This document shows, piece after piece, positions 1 through 11,269 of a stretch of DNA of 64,000 nucleotides. Position 1 is the stretch's first letter, and each line of letters starts with the position of its first letter. Origin of the DNA: Lonicera japonica (lineage: Eukaryota; Streptophyta; Magnoliopsida; Dipsacales; Caprifoliaceae); the NCBI GenBank assembly GCA_021464415.1, contig CM038466.1, positions 33,820,833 to 33,884,832 on the forward strand, given 5' to 3'. The position numbers were made by a program, and so were the translations under genes. The notes below the pieces were generated by a model that saw only the letters and a list, made by a program, of their open reading frames with translations, searched no databases and was not told where the DNA came from.

Positions 1-918
1 GCTGTTTCTTCTTATCCTGGGTCCATCATATCCCAGATTTTTCGGGATTGGTTTTGATTGTAAGAGGTTGTGGGATCCCCTGGTTGGCCTTTCCTAGACC
101 CTGTCCGGGTAGAAAGTTCATCTTAGCCATCCATTGGTCAATTATTAGATTGAGTCCCGGGGCAACTTGAGTTCTTCTTGGCGGCACAACGGATGAGTTG
201 TAGGTTGGGTCATCTCGAATGAGTCTTACGGGATCAAAACCTTCTTCATCAGTGGTCAATGTGTTAATTTCCGCAGGTGGGGCATGATTGGGAAGGCGGT
301 TATTAGTAACATTGGACCCGCCGAGTGCGGGGATGGTTCCAGCCTCAATCAGGTCTTGAATACGATGGCGAAGAGCCAAACAGCGTTCCGTGTCATGGCC
401 CGCGGCTTGATGGTATGCACAATTCTCATTCATTCTCTAGGTGCTAGGAATAGGGTTTGGTGGGGGACGAGGGTTGAGTGGAGTGATTAGTCCGGCATTT
501 TGAAGTAATTCCAGGCTTTTGACTAAGGTAGTGGGAAGGGTGCAGAAGTTCCTCCTTCGCTTAACCTCGGTGTTTGAAGAGTCCCCTTGTGCTGGCCAAC
601 TCATTGGAGTTTTTTGTTGCAACTGTTGGAATGGGTTCTACTGATAGGGGTATGAGCTTAGTTGGTTTACGGCTGGAGTGGTCATCTTTCTTTCGGTGTA
701 TGCGGCTTTCTTGGTATCGGTTTCTGCCTTTTTGGCCAATTCTTCCTCTACTTGCGACCCCATACTCAACAGGGCTCTGAAGTGTGGGAATACATGTTTT
801 CTCATACAACTCAATACAGCTATAGTGAAATTCTTTTATATGATCTCCAACTGTTCTTCTTCATCGGGCCGTTCGGACATTTGGGAGTCCATTTCTCTCC
901 AGCGGGTGACAAAGTCGC
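1..918 (-). pseudogene. gag: E4: gag fragment of a Tat-type Ty3/gypsy element (decayed, runs off the window)
   Basis: Antisense translation in several frames matches the gag of E1 and E2 closely, including the zinc-knuckle stretch (C-A-Y-H..G-H..E-R-C) at about 370-425 and the G-patch-like LPGQGLGK near 95-115. The equivalent E2 segment is about 49463-50387. The reading frame is broken by stops and indels, for example a TAG where E1 and E2 read Trp next to the MNEN segment. The fragment stops at the gag sequence GACAAAGTCGC (about 908-918), where it joins an LTR in the opposite orientation instead of continuing toward the gag N-terminus. It is a dead remnant. Confidence 0.9.
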
Positions 919-2131
919 GACAATCTCACCCGAGCCCCATAAATAGGCCAACACCCCCAAGGGTTTGAGGACGGCAGTTTGGATCTGAGAATTTGGGAGC
1001 CTTAGTCTGATCTTATTATCAAGCATTTTCTATTATCATCTTATTTCTGAAGAATTATCGAATCTGTTCTCGACACTCGACGTGTCCCGTCTCTGGAATC
1101 GATTTCTCAAAAATATCTAAAGAAAGAGAAGATTATTATCGCCGGAGACCCCTCTGCCGTATTATATTTTCTTTTTTATTATTATTCTCGTTGGGAAGTT
1201 AAAGAAAGTCCCTTCTAGTATTTAAAATTAGATACATGTGTACTTGTTTTACTTCTGTTGTTCTGTCCACATTTTATTTGAATAAACTTATTGTCAAGTT
1301 ATAAATAGTCTAACATTTTCAAAATAAAAGACCCTGATAAAACCATTTTCAAAACCAGAAGAGTAAGTACATTATCGTCCAGATAAATCCTGTTCTCAAA
1401 CCCCGAACTGATAAGATTTATCTAGGAATTAAAATCAACATATCCTGTCTTTCTCATAGACTGCGACGTGTCTGATAAAAACTCCTCTCAAAGAATTCAA
1501 ATTCCATATTGAATTAGTCCCGACATAAAGATCCGAACTTTTCTAAAATAATCACAACTCAAGAGAACCGTCATTATCTGAGGAAATAATACGGAATACT
1601 CTTTCAAAATAAAAAGGGTTTTGTGATTTGTCATTTACATCTTTCAAATATAAAAACATCGGATCTCGGAACACAAAGGTTTTTATCCCTTTTCCCGTTT
1701 TCCTAAATTAGGGTTTTTCATTTGGAAAGTAGTAGACTGTCGGTAAAAGCATCTAAGTTTTTCAACATAGAATAAACATATAAAAGACCACTAGAAACCG
1801 AAAGGATGGAATGGGTGCTTAACACCTTTCCAAACCGTAATATAGTTTTCGAACCCTATAGAATTCCGGTTTCGCAGACAAACGTGTAAAGAAAGGCTTG
1901 TCTATAGCCCTTCATCTTACACAACCCTTTTGTCTGTTTTCTCGTAAAACGTACTGGCGACTCTGAACGAACCCTCTTGTATCTAGAAATAGAAACATAG
2001 GGACACTTGATATGAATCAACAAACAAAAACAAACTCTTAGAAAATGGGACGACGAAACTAGTTTCCAACGTCTCAGACGCCCATGCCAAACGGGGACGA
2101 GACCCGGGGGTCGTATTTGCGGATTCTCACA
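914..2131 (+). mobile_element. E4: 5'-truncated LTR of the E1/E2 family
   Basis: The sequence follows the E1 5' LTR from 17057 to 18277: end of the last palindrome, TATA-type box (CATAAATAGG near 938), the CCAACACCCCCAAGGG block, the U5 hairpin GGGTGCTTAACACC near 1815, and the terminal GCGGATTCTCACA ending at 2131. About 350 bp of U3, including almost the whole palindrome array, is missing. No PBS follows the CA terminus, so this is the outer end of a 3' LTR or a truncated solo LTR. It is clearly more diverged from the E1 LTRs than those are from each other. Confidence 0.88.
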
Positions 2132-2372
2132 GTTGGCCTAACAGCCCGGTCAACAACAACAACTTGTTAGGTCGGCAAGAGAAGATGATTTAGCGCACCG
2201 ACCATTCATATATCAAAGCATCTCACTTCCTCGCCACAAGATTTGAAGTTTTTCGGGAAAGCTTGCTTACAACACTTGGTGAATTATTTCGAAGATTACA
2301 AGGATAAGAAAGCTGATGGATCAAGCACATGAACTCATCTTGGCCGCCGAGCTCACGTGTTTGGGGGACAAT
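2132..2372. other. Unassigned flank
   Basis: Moderately GC-balanced sequence with a CAACAACAACAAC run, lying between the E4 LTR end and the solo LTR-like repeat. No PBS, no long reading frame and no repeat partner elsewhere in the window were seen. It may be part of another decayed element. Confidence 0.4.
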
Positions 2373-2843
2373 TGTGGGAGCATAAAAATTATGAAGTAAT
2401 AATGGGCCTGGACATAAGTTAGCCCAAACTCTATGAGATAATTTGTAAAGGGGATAGAGTAAGCCCTTTTTAGTCTTTTACCCTTAACCCTAATGTAACA
2501 TATGTAACCCTAATTCTATGAATATAAATAGAATGAGGGATAGCCATCAAGAGGGGCCTCCTTCCAGATCCTAAATGAGAGAAAATGAAGCTAGATGAAT
2601 TGTTTTAGAGAGAGAAAGTGGCAACTTGTATTCTCATTTCAATGGCCTTTGAGCTAATATAATCAAACACACACACACACACACACAAATAGAGGATGTA
2701 CTGCTGGAATAGCATAAGCGCTACCGGGAGAACCTACCATACCAAAAAAATCTCTTGTCTCTATTACCATCTCCATCTATTACTCCATTGATTTTGCTAA
2801 GAACTTCATCATGTGGGTTTGCCCAAATTTTTAGCCACCCACA
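2373..2843 (+). repeat. Solo LTR-like element, copy 1 (probably Ty1/copia type)
   Basis: Begins TGTGGGAGCAT and ends CCACCCACA, so the termini form a short TGTGGG/CCCACA inverted repeat as in LTRs. It contains a promoter-like TATAAATAG near 2524, an (AC)n run near 2668-2690 and a conserved block GGAATAGCATAAGCGCTACCGG near 2708-2728. A second copy lies at 60544-60983 and a reverse-strand relative at 13825-14020. No internal region or clear 5-bp target duplication is present (ACAAT against AATAT). The superfamily assignment is a guess from size and structure. Confidence 0.6.
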
Positions 2844-4595
2844 AATATCATACATAATATTTTATAGACCCCAAAATATTAAAAGATCAATATACGATTG
2901 TGTTTGGTCAAGTGCTAAAAAGACATTTAATTATATAAAAATATATTGCCAAAATAATTATCATCCTAATTATTAACGCGAGTATAAATGGAATTTTTTC
3001 CTCATTTAATCAGGCAATAAAACATGATTAACACAACATTATTCTAATTTCATATTAATTTTGTTCCAAAATTTAAATACAAACACAATGTCGAGTTAAA
3101 GAATCTAGCTAGAAACGAAAACGACACAAACACAACTTTCCATGTTAATTTGTATTATTTGTTACGTCATGATCGACTAAGTTGATTATTGATACATGTT
3201 GTCAGAAGTGTATCTTTATCTCGGTCACAGCTCACCGATAATAATACACTTGGTTGGTAGTATCAATGAGAAAAAGCAAACCAGTTGGCGGTTTTTTAGT
3301 AGTATGTGGTGTGTATAAATAAAATAAATAAAATTTTTGGTGTTAAAAGAGTTGTGGTACTTGAAATAAAAAATAAGGATGTCGTTATCATGCTCCAAAA
3401 ATCCAAGCTTCATACCCGTTTTGAAAGTGGCTGAGCCCATAATGGCTAGAAGCATTAGCATGGAAACTAGGAAAAAGTCCACTGTCCAATAAAATTTTGT
3501 TGGACTTAAAGAACTTTATTTTAGTAAGAGTGGGACTCTAAAACATGGGCTTAAAGCTTGGAAAGAGCCCATTGTCCAATAAATTAGACTTAGTGTGTAT
3601 GTTTTTTTAATAACAATATCTTATACAATATAATTTTTTTCCTGCAATATAATTTTCTGTCAGAGATAATATGAATCCACAGGCACAATAATCACGATGG
3701 ATATACAATTATCACAACAAAGAAAGACTAACAAAATGTTTGACAATCACATCCAATTATTGTTGCGAATTACATAGTTATTAAATCCTGCGTTACATAG
3801 TTAATAGCCAACTATTGGTGCAAATTACAAACTTTTTTTTCTTCTGTGCATTTTGTTAATGCTATTTCATATTGTATTTGGTAAATGATACTTTTCAGTT
3901 GAAATTTATATTATTCATATACTCTATTAATATTCTAATCTTTCTCAACAACATTTTAAGAATCATATGTGTATTGCACGGATTTGTAACTAGTTTTTAT
4001 ACTAAAATAAACAGATAGATAAGTTATAATGAATAGTAACAACCCCCTTCCCGCCCCTCCTCCTCTTAAGAAAATGTCCTCAAAAAAACGTTTATCCTTA
4101 ATTACTTTAGGAAAATAATTCCTAGAAAATAATACTTTAAGTGTAAAACATAATGAATATAATTCACCAAATATACAACGTTTCATTTAAATACAAAATA
4201 ACCATGAATCTACAAATTAAAACTAAAATTTAGCCTAATCAATCTTTAAGAAAAATCTACAAATTTAAAACAAAACAATATTTAAAATTCACCACTAATA
4301 AGTGAATACATTTTAGTCTTAAATTAAGAGTATACTTTAATTTATTCATATTTTAAAGAATGTACTAATTTCAAACTAATGGACTGTTGGAAACACAATT
4401 TTACAGTATTGCAAAATTTGGTATAATTATTATTTATTAACAAGAAAAGTGAACATTTAACTCAGAACTAAAAAAAAAGGATCAATAGATATATATGGAG
4501 ACAAAAAGGAAAAAAAAAGAAAAGAGATGAATGATCTTTAAAGCCGGACCTTTATATTTTTTTTTCCATAGAGTATTATACTCAATCACTTTAAA
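2844..4595. other. AT-rich non-coding stretch with old repeats
   Basis: Strongly AT-rich with no recognisable gene; short open frames here (for example on the minus strand at 3225-3482) have no recognisable family. Within it, about 3535-3740 (sharing CCCA.TGTCCAATAAATTA and ATGAATCCACA) recurs at about 62205-62420. About 4010-4240 recurs at about 10270-10560. Confidence 0.6.
3956..4240 (-). repeat. Possible decayed 3' end of another Ty3/gypsy element (pol tail, polypurine tract, LTR start)
   Basis: On the minus strand a frame ends in a motif like F-F-E-D-I-F-L-R-G-G-G. A 25-nt, almost all-purine tract (4043-4067) follows, and then a TGTTACTATTC start (rc of 4031-4041). That order is what the end of a chromovirus-type pol followed by PPT and 3' LTR looks like. 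A related, more decayed copy with GAGGACATTTTT and a GAGAAGAGAGG purine tract lies at about 10340-10375. No pol domain is preserved, so this is an inference from arrangement only. Confidence 0.3.
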
Positions 4596-5880
4596 TTTTT
4601 ATGTTGGCTAATGATATTAGAACTTCACTTAAAAAGGGGCGATTTAACCAATGACAAAGGTACAAAAAGGAGCCTTACACTCCAAAATTATATTTAGTGG
4701 CAAAAAAAATATTCCAAAAAATTCATATAAAATGTCACTGAAGTTGATTTTGAAATACTATAATATTTTTTGGATCACCTATTTTAATTTCATTGAGTTG
4801 TATAAAACTTTGGGTGGGCTGGCAATGGAAAATGGCTATGGACTAAACCTTTTAAAAAAATTCAAAACATTTTACTTGTTTAATAAATTGAATCTGAGTA
4901 AACAACTCAACAAAGACACACAATTCATCATTTTGGGTCGATCATTTTTTGTTAAAATTATGTTTGACGTTTATTACTATTTGTTTAACAAAAACACACC
5001 TACTCTATCAAATTGAATTTTGCATAAAAAGCAATACAATGTCATTGCTTAATTGAATAAAATTACAGGCTAAGAAAATATAGGGCTTTAGTTGAGAAGT
5101 TAAAGCCTTGTTTTAAAGCAAAACCAGGGTCGGTTTTTAGTTTTTCGGAGCCTTAAGAGAACCTTTCTCTCGGGAGCTCTTTTGTGTAAAGGATCTCGTT
5201 TTGTACTATGTAACCATTAGCATCAAATGTTCGTCACTAGAAGCATTTTTTGGTGTTATAACAACAAAAATTGTCATTAAAGGTTGGTCCATACTAGATC
5301 CAAACCTTACACTTATATAAGTATATCAACAAATTTGTAGCAAAAGAAAATTTTAGTACACATTTCAATTACATTAACAATTAGTAATAGTTGACAGTGA
5401 CACTGAATATTTAAAGAATGAAAATTAATAAATAAAATAAAATTGATTTTGGTGCTTCATGAATAGTAAAATTTAAGTTAAAACAAAAATTAAAAGAGTT
5501 TTGAATGATTTATATTCTTATAAACTAATAAACAACTACTATTATGATTTTTCAAAGTCGTGATAATTAACAGCACCTCCAATAGTACAAAAAATACAAC
5601 ATCAAACTAGATTTATACAGAAAAAAAAGGTATTTAAATTAGGAAGTTTAAATAATAATATACAAAGATGGTGCAAGAATTTTGTAAATGTCAAAATCAG
5701 TAGTATTATGAATTAAAATTTGGTTACCGAAACATTTGGTCAACTAGTTAGGTGGTAAAGTATCACCCTTATAAGGATGAGATCTGAAATTTGAACCATG
5801 GCACCCTTATCCCTTCCCCCTAATCCTAGGTTCAAACTCTTAATATATTTGTGTATCATTTGTATAAAAAATAAAAAACT
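4596..5880. repeat. Tandem duplication unit, copy A
   Basis: About 1.3 kb that recurs at 6027-7380 in the same orientation with small indels. Both copies start at TTTTTATGTTGGCTAATGATATTAG and contain an AATGGC/TGGGCTGGCAA segment, a TTTTTCGG.G.CTTAAGAGAACC segment and a common tail. A 121-codon open frame (4651-5016) is truncated to 79 codons in copy B and shows no family signature, so I do not call a gene. The tail (about 5735-5880) has pol III-like boxes; see the SINE-like entry. Confidence 0.75.
5735..5880 (+). repeat. SINE-like tail of duplication copy A
   Basis: TAGTTAGGTGGTA resembles a tRNA-type A box. About 35 nt downstream, TTTGAACCATGG sits where the second copy has GTTCGAGTCATGG, a good B-box match (GGTTCGANTCC). 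It ends in AT-rich, A-rich sequence. Being part of the duplicated unit, it was present before the duplication. No target duplication was resolved. Confidence 0.35.
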
Positions 5881-6026
5881 TTGGCGGGATATTGAAAAAT
5901 TTGGCTTGTTTGAAAAAGTTTTATGTAAAAGAATCAGTGAATAATATTTTTGCAAATCAAGGGCCTATATTTAACCAAACTCTAAAATGACTGCAAAGTT
6001 AATTTTTCAGTTGATTTTTAAATTGT

Positions 6027-7380
6027 ATTTTTATGTTGGCTAATGATATTAGAACTTCACTTAAAAAGGGGTGATTTAAGCAATGACGAAGGCACAAAAA
6101 GGACTGAAACACTCCAAAATCATATTTAGTGACAAAAAAAATATTCAAAAAAATCCATATAAAATGTTACTGAAGATGATTTTGAAATACTATAATATTT
6201 TTTGGATCACTTGTTTTAATTTCAGTGAGTTGTATAAAACTTTGGATGGGCTGGCAAAGGAAAATGGCTATCGACTAAACCTTACAAAAAATTCAAAATA
6301 TTGTACCTGTTTAATAAATTGAATCTGAGTAACCAACTCAACAAAAAACACACAATTCATCATTTTGGGTCGATCATTTTTTGTTAAAATTATGTTTGGT
6401 GTTTATTAATATTTGTTTAACAAAAACACACATAATATGTCAAATATAATTTTGCATAAAATGCAGCACAATGCCATTGCTTAATTAAATAAAATTACAG
6501 GTTAAGAAAATATAGGGCTTTACTTGAGTAGTTAAGGCCTAGTTTTAAAGCAAGAGCAGGGCTGGTCCTTAGTTTTTCGGGGTCTTAAGAGAACCATTCT
6601 TTCGGGAACTCTTTTGTGTAAAGGATCTCATTTTGTACTATGTAACACCACTAGCCTCAAATGTTCGTCACTAGAAGCATTTTTTTAATGTTATAATAAC
6701 AAAAATCGTCATTAAAGGTCGGTCCATTCTAGATTCAAACCCCACATTTATATAAGTATATTAATAAATTTGTGGCAAAAGAAAATTTTAGTACACATTT
6801 CAATTACATTAACAATTAATAATAGTTGACAGTGACATTGAAAATTTAAAGAATGAAGATTAATAAAAAAAAATTAAAAATGGTTTTGGTGCTTCATAAA
6901 TAGTAAAATTTAAGTTAAAATAAAAATTAAAAGAAAATTTCGTTTGACAACCAAAAAGTATAAATGTCACTAGTGTGGAGTAAATAGATTTTGAATGATT
7001 TTATATTATTATAAACTAATAAACAACTACTATTATGATTTTTCAAAGTCATGATAATTAACAGCACCTCCGATAGTAAAAAAATACAACATCAAACTAG
7101 ATTCATACAGAAAAAAAAAGGTATTTAAATTGGGAAGTTTAAATAATAATATAAAAAGATGGTCCAAGAATTTTGTAAATGTCAAATTCAGTAGTATTAT
7201 GAATTAAAATTTTTGTTATTAGAACATTCGGTCCAGTAGTTAGGTGGTAAAACATCGCCCTTATAAAGATAAGTTTTGAAGTTCGAGTCATGGAACACTT
7301 ATCCCTTCTCTCTACTCCTGCATTCGAGCTTTGGATATATCTATGTATTGCTCGTATTTCTAATAAAAAATAAAAAAATT
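6027..7380. repeat. Tandem duplication unit, copy B
   Basis: Second copy of the unit at 4596-5880, with 146 bp between the copies. It has a few extra segments, for example about 50 bp near 6930-6985. Its SINE-like tail (about 7225-7380) has the better preserved B box (GTTCGAGTC) and an A box-like TAGTTAGGTGG. The level of mismatch indicates an old duplication. Confidence 0.75.
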
Positions 7381-7476
7381 AGGCTAAGTCAAATTTAATG
7401 ATAGTATCAATAATTTTTAAATTAGACTTGGTACAAAGATTAAAAATACCTTCGTGTTCTTTCTTCTTCTTTATTT

Positions 7477-7509
<33 letters not shown>

Positions 7510-8020
7510 GACAGAAAATAAATTCCTTGGTTTTCACTTTGCAGCATTGAAGTGGAAAAGCAAGCCAGCGTGTTTGAAGTAATATTTGAAATAAAAAAAA
7601 AATTAGTAAAAGAATATAATTCGAATAGTTGACTTAATGCCAAAAGAATATAATACTAAGGCAACACATAGAACAAAAGGAAAAAAAAAAAAACTAACAT
7701 AACACACATATATGGACATAATTCGAATAGTTGACTTAATGCCAAAAGAGATTAATTTTAGTAGTGCCCCGACTACCACTTGAGCAAACTAAATTAGCTT
7801 AGACAGTTTAATCACGTAAATATTTTATTTCGTAAACAATATATATATATACTGGACTGAAAAATTGGGAGCCCTAGTATATCGACGACTTTAGGCGATC
7901 GCTTAGGTCACTTATACAAGTAAGAGTACATGTGTTCGAGCCACATAAGCCTATATACCCGTCCCTTTTTTTCATGTGGTTCGCGTAGGATCTAACCGAT
8001 ATACCAGAATGTATATGTAT
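7381..8020. other. AT-rich non-coding stretch
   Basis: Contains T-rich low-complexity sequence at 7465-7510 and a repeated pair of AATTCGAATAGTTGACTTAA segments near 7618 and 7722. A possible second SINE-like fragment at about 7880-8030 has a GTTCGAGCC B-box-like motif. No gene seen. Confidence 0.5.
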
Positions 8021-8215
8021 AAAAACATTATAGGCCATGGGGCGTAATAAGTCCTAAAGTTCTATTGAAAAGAAGTATATCTTACATTTTTATTTTGAAT
8101 AAGGATACGTATTTTTGTTTGACTAAAAAGATATATATGTAATCTTCGTTTACTTTCTTTAGCAATGTGGTGGTTCATTGCCTCTTCACCAACAACATTT
8201 AATTCAATGGCAAAT
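8021..8215 (+). repeat. Dispersed direct repeat, copy 1
   Basis: About 190 bp running from ATTATAGGCCATGGGGCG to CCAACAACATTTAATTCAATGG. It recurs at about 9090-9275 with roughly 85-90% identity by eye, and its last 35 bp recur again at 9350-9385. Non-coding; family unknown. Confidence 0.65.
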
Positions 8216-9089
8216 CCTATAGTCAAACCCACTACGTTTGATAAATTAGGTTTAGCTCAATAATTAGCATTTGGCCCACTTGCATGTTTAGCATTTATCC
8301 CAATTTGGAAAATTAATTTATATTTCAAGTAATTTATAGATTTTTATGTTAAATGACTTCGTTGTCTCTAGCTAGCCGCTGAGTGGAGATATTGCGTATC
8401 TTCTCCCAATTAATTATGTTAGTTATATTTAGATATGGGCTATCCTATATTCTTGATATATCATTATGAAGTCATTATCAATGATTGTAAGTTTTTGAAT
8501 GATAAACTTGTATTATTTTCCAAAACTCACCTCTCTACCTAAGTTTAAACAATTTTCAATATCTAATGACAGGAATATAGATCAAACAACAGCAGTTAAT
8601 GGAAGATATGTTTGAGTGGCAATCAACCTCATTTTATATATAGTCCTCAATATATTTACTGTACTTCAATCAATCATAAATTTGTTGGAGAAGCGTGCAA
8701 CTTCTACTGTATAAGGTAATTGAATATGATGCATTATCATTGCCTACAGTTTCTAAATTTTATTTTATTTTTTAAAATTTTTTGTTGTTTGGAACCCCAT
8801 GGTACTTTGAATGTCCAAAGCTGTTGATATTCTTTTAAGATAAATGATCATTATTTGTGCTATATGACGTTCGAAAATGTATGATAAACTACCATAAAAA
8901 ATTATAAATTTTAACCCCATAAGTTTGATTTTCAAGTGTATATTGACGTGAAGACATATTATAACTCAATTAATGTATATTTGTAATTTGGCTATAATAA
9001 ATTAGGATATTATATCTTTTTTAAACATCGTTCGATTATGAATATGCCACCAACACATAAACATCAGAAATAAAATAAAATATAAAACA
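8216..9089. other. AT-rich non-coding stretch
   Basis: No gene, RNA or clear repeat boundaries seen; only short AT-rich open frames. Confidence 0.5.
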
Positions 9090-9385
9090 TTTAGAAACCA
9101 TGAGGCATAATAAGTCCTTCTAAAATTCTATCGAAGAGAAGTATATCTTACATTTTTATTTTAAATGAGGATACACATTTTTGTTTGCCTAAAAAAATAC
9201 ATATGTAATATTCATTTACTTTCTTTAGCAAAGTGGTCCATCTGCCTCTTCACCAACAACATTTAATTCAATTGACCATATAGAGGAGTCGTTCTTGTCC
9301 AGAAACAAAAAAAGAAAGGTAAATTTATCTAATTAAAAAGGAAAGGAATCTTCACCAACAACATTTAATTCAATTGACCAAATAG
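9090..9385 (+). repeat. Dispersed direct repeat, copy 2 plus partial third copy
   Basis: 9090-9275 repeats 8021-8215. The terminal motif CTTCACCAACAACATTTAATTC then occurs once more at 9350-9372, suggesting a local duplication of the repeat end. Confidence 0.6.
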
Positions 9386-11083
9386 CTGTTGAATTTCTTC
9401 TTAACTTTATAATATACTTTATGTTCACTTTAATTGTGATTTATCCACATAGCAGAGAAGTATATATATACTCTTTTTAGTTGGTTTTCACATTACCAAA
9501 TAGATCAATTGAATTTAACAGCGACCCTTGTTAGGTGATAATAAACTTTTCTATTTCTATATAATAGTATATTAAATGTTATATTGTTTAACAATGAATT
9601 AAAAATTGATTATTTAATTTAATAAATTTTTTATGAATAGTTAAAAGATGAGATGGGCAATTTAATAACATGCCCTCCATCTTGTACTTATTTTTATGCA
9701 TAGATTTTAATTTTGTCCTTTCTTGACTCTCAAAAAATTTTGTTCCATGAAAAAAGCTAGAAAGAGTAAGAGAAAATATTACAACATCACTCCCTTATTT
9801 TAAACTTGTATGAAACGAAGCCTTAATATTATGTCCAGAGTGTCATGATTACATAATAGAAGTTATCATAAAAGTTAAAATACTAGAAACACATTTGAAT
9901 ATGAATTCAACATTAAAATGAATTATTGAAGAAAAATAAAAGACATGGCAAAGCGAGAAGAAAGAAGTTGAGAAGGTAGCAAGGGATTCTAAATTTAATG
10001 CAGATTATTATTCTCCACATGCACATAAAGAACAAGCAATACATATTTTAAACTATCTAACAATAAACTAAAATTTTCTGTTTTTTTTTCTTTGTTGTTA
10101 TATACTTTTTACTCCTTAGAATTGAAAAATGTCACTTGCTCCTTATGTTTAGAAAAAAAAAGTCCGACTTTGATTTTTATAGGGGCAAAGTTGGGATTTT
10201 TGTATTGGGTCGGCTGGATTGTGATTAAAATTTAAACTAAGTAATGCTAAATTTATTCCCTATTTGTAAAACATTTTAGTATACTTTTCATACTAAAATA
10301 AACGATACTAAAATAAACAGCTTGACAAAATATAGTGAACAATACTCCTCTCTTCTCTTAAAAAAAAATGTCCTCGCAAAATATTTATCCTCAATTGTGT
10401 TAGAAAATATTGTTTATTACAAATAAAATGCTTGGACAAAAATACTATAATTTTAAAACAAATAATTGATATAATTCACCAAAGATAGGAGTTTTCACTT
10501 AAATACAAGTTAATCATATATGTACAAATTAAAAATAAAACAAATCATAAAATTTAGCCTATTTTGTGGAAATATATGAAATAAAATTCAGAATTTAGGG
10601 GTTTTTCACCATAAGAAGCACTATGCATGTTTCAACCCCTTGGAAGACGAAGATACAAAAAATTAGGGTTATATTAACCATTGGAAGAAATCCTAATATA
10701 TGTAAAATTGCCATCAATTGTTGAAAAACTGAAGGCAAATGAGATATTAGACTTCTTCAACTAAATCATAATTTGATTTGCACACTATTTGATGATTTTA
10801 GCTGAAGTGATTGAGAGGGAGAAGAAAGCGAGTTAGAAATTGTGGACTTAAATAAAAGGTTAGGTTTCGAATGTTAGAGCTCTTTAATGTTTAAATCTTT
10901 TATGTGATTTAAATATCACATCATTAGATTTAATTTTTTGTTAAAATAAACAGAGTAACGCAAAATTTATAGATGCAATGGTGAAAACAATCCATGCAAG
11001 CGCTGTGATATGTATGCAAGTGCTAATCAATATTTGGGAAAATTCACAAATTTATCATAAGTGTAGTGTTAATCAATATTCGG
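9386..11083. other. AT-rich non-coding stretch with repeat remnants
   Basis: About 9590-10010 shows scattered similarity to about 63100-63640 (shared GATGAGATG..AATTTAAT and CAAAGCG..AAGGGAT..TAAATT segments). About 10270-10560 matches 4010-4240, including the purine-rich GAGAAGAGAGG (minus strand) and the AATATAATTCACCAAA segment. No coding region recognised. Confidence 0.5.
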
Positions 11084-11269
11084 TGTTACGTTTCTTTTGT
11101 TCGTAGGTCAGCGAATAGGGTAGCTCATTCCATAGCTCGAGCGTCGTGTTCTATGTCTGGCTGGAAGGTTTTTGGTCATGTTTGTCCTCTCTTTCTTTCT
11201 GATGTAATTGCGGATGATTTAGTTGAATGAATCCTTTTCTCTTGCGTCAAAAAAAAAAAAAAAAAAAAA
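11084..11269 (+). pseudogene. 5'-truncated LINE, C-terminal end of ORF2 with poly(A) tail
   Basis: In frame from about 11084 to the TGA at 11228-11230 the translation reads S-F-V-R-R-S-A-N-R-V-A-H-S-I-A-R. This is the typical C-terminal RNase H signature of plant L1-type ORF2, and it ends in I-A-D-D-L-V-E. A 20-nt (A)n tract at 11250-11268 follows, as expected for a target-primed insertion. Only about 50 codons remain, so it is 5'-truncated and dead. I did not find an unambiguous target duplication. Confidence 0.8.

Noticed and set aside
4651..5016. 121-codon frame in duplication copy A
   Set aside because: AT-rich, truncated in the sister copy by frame loss, and without a recognisable domain.
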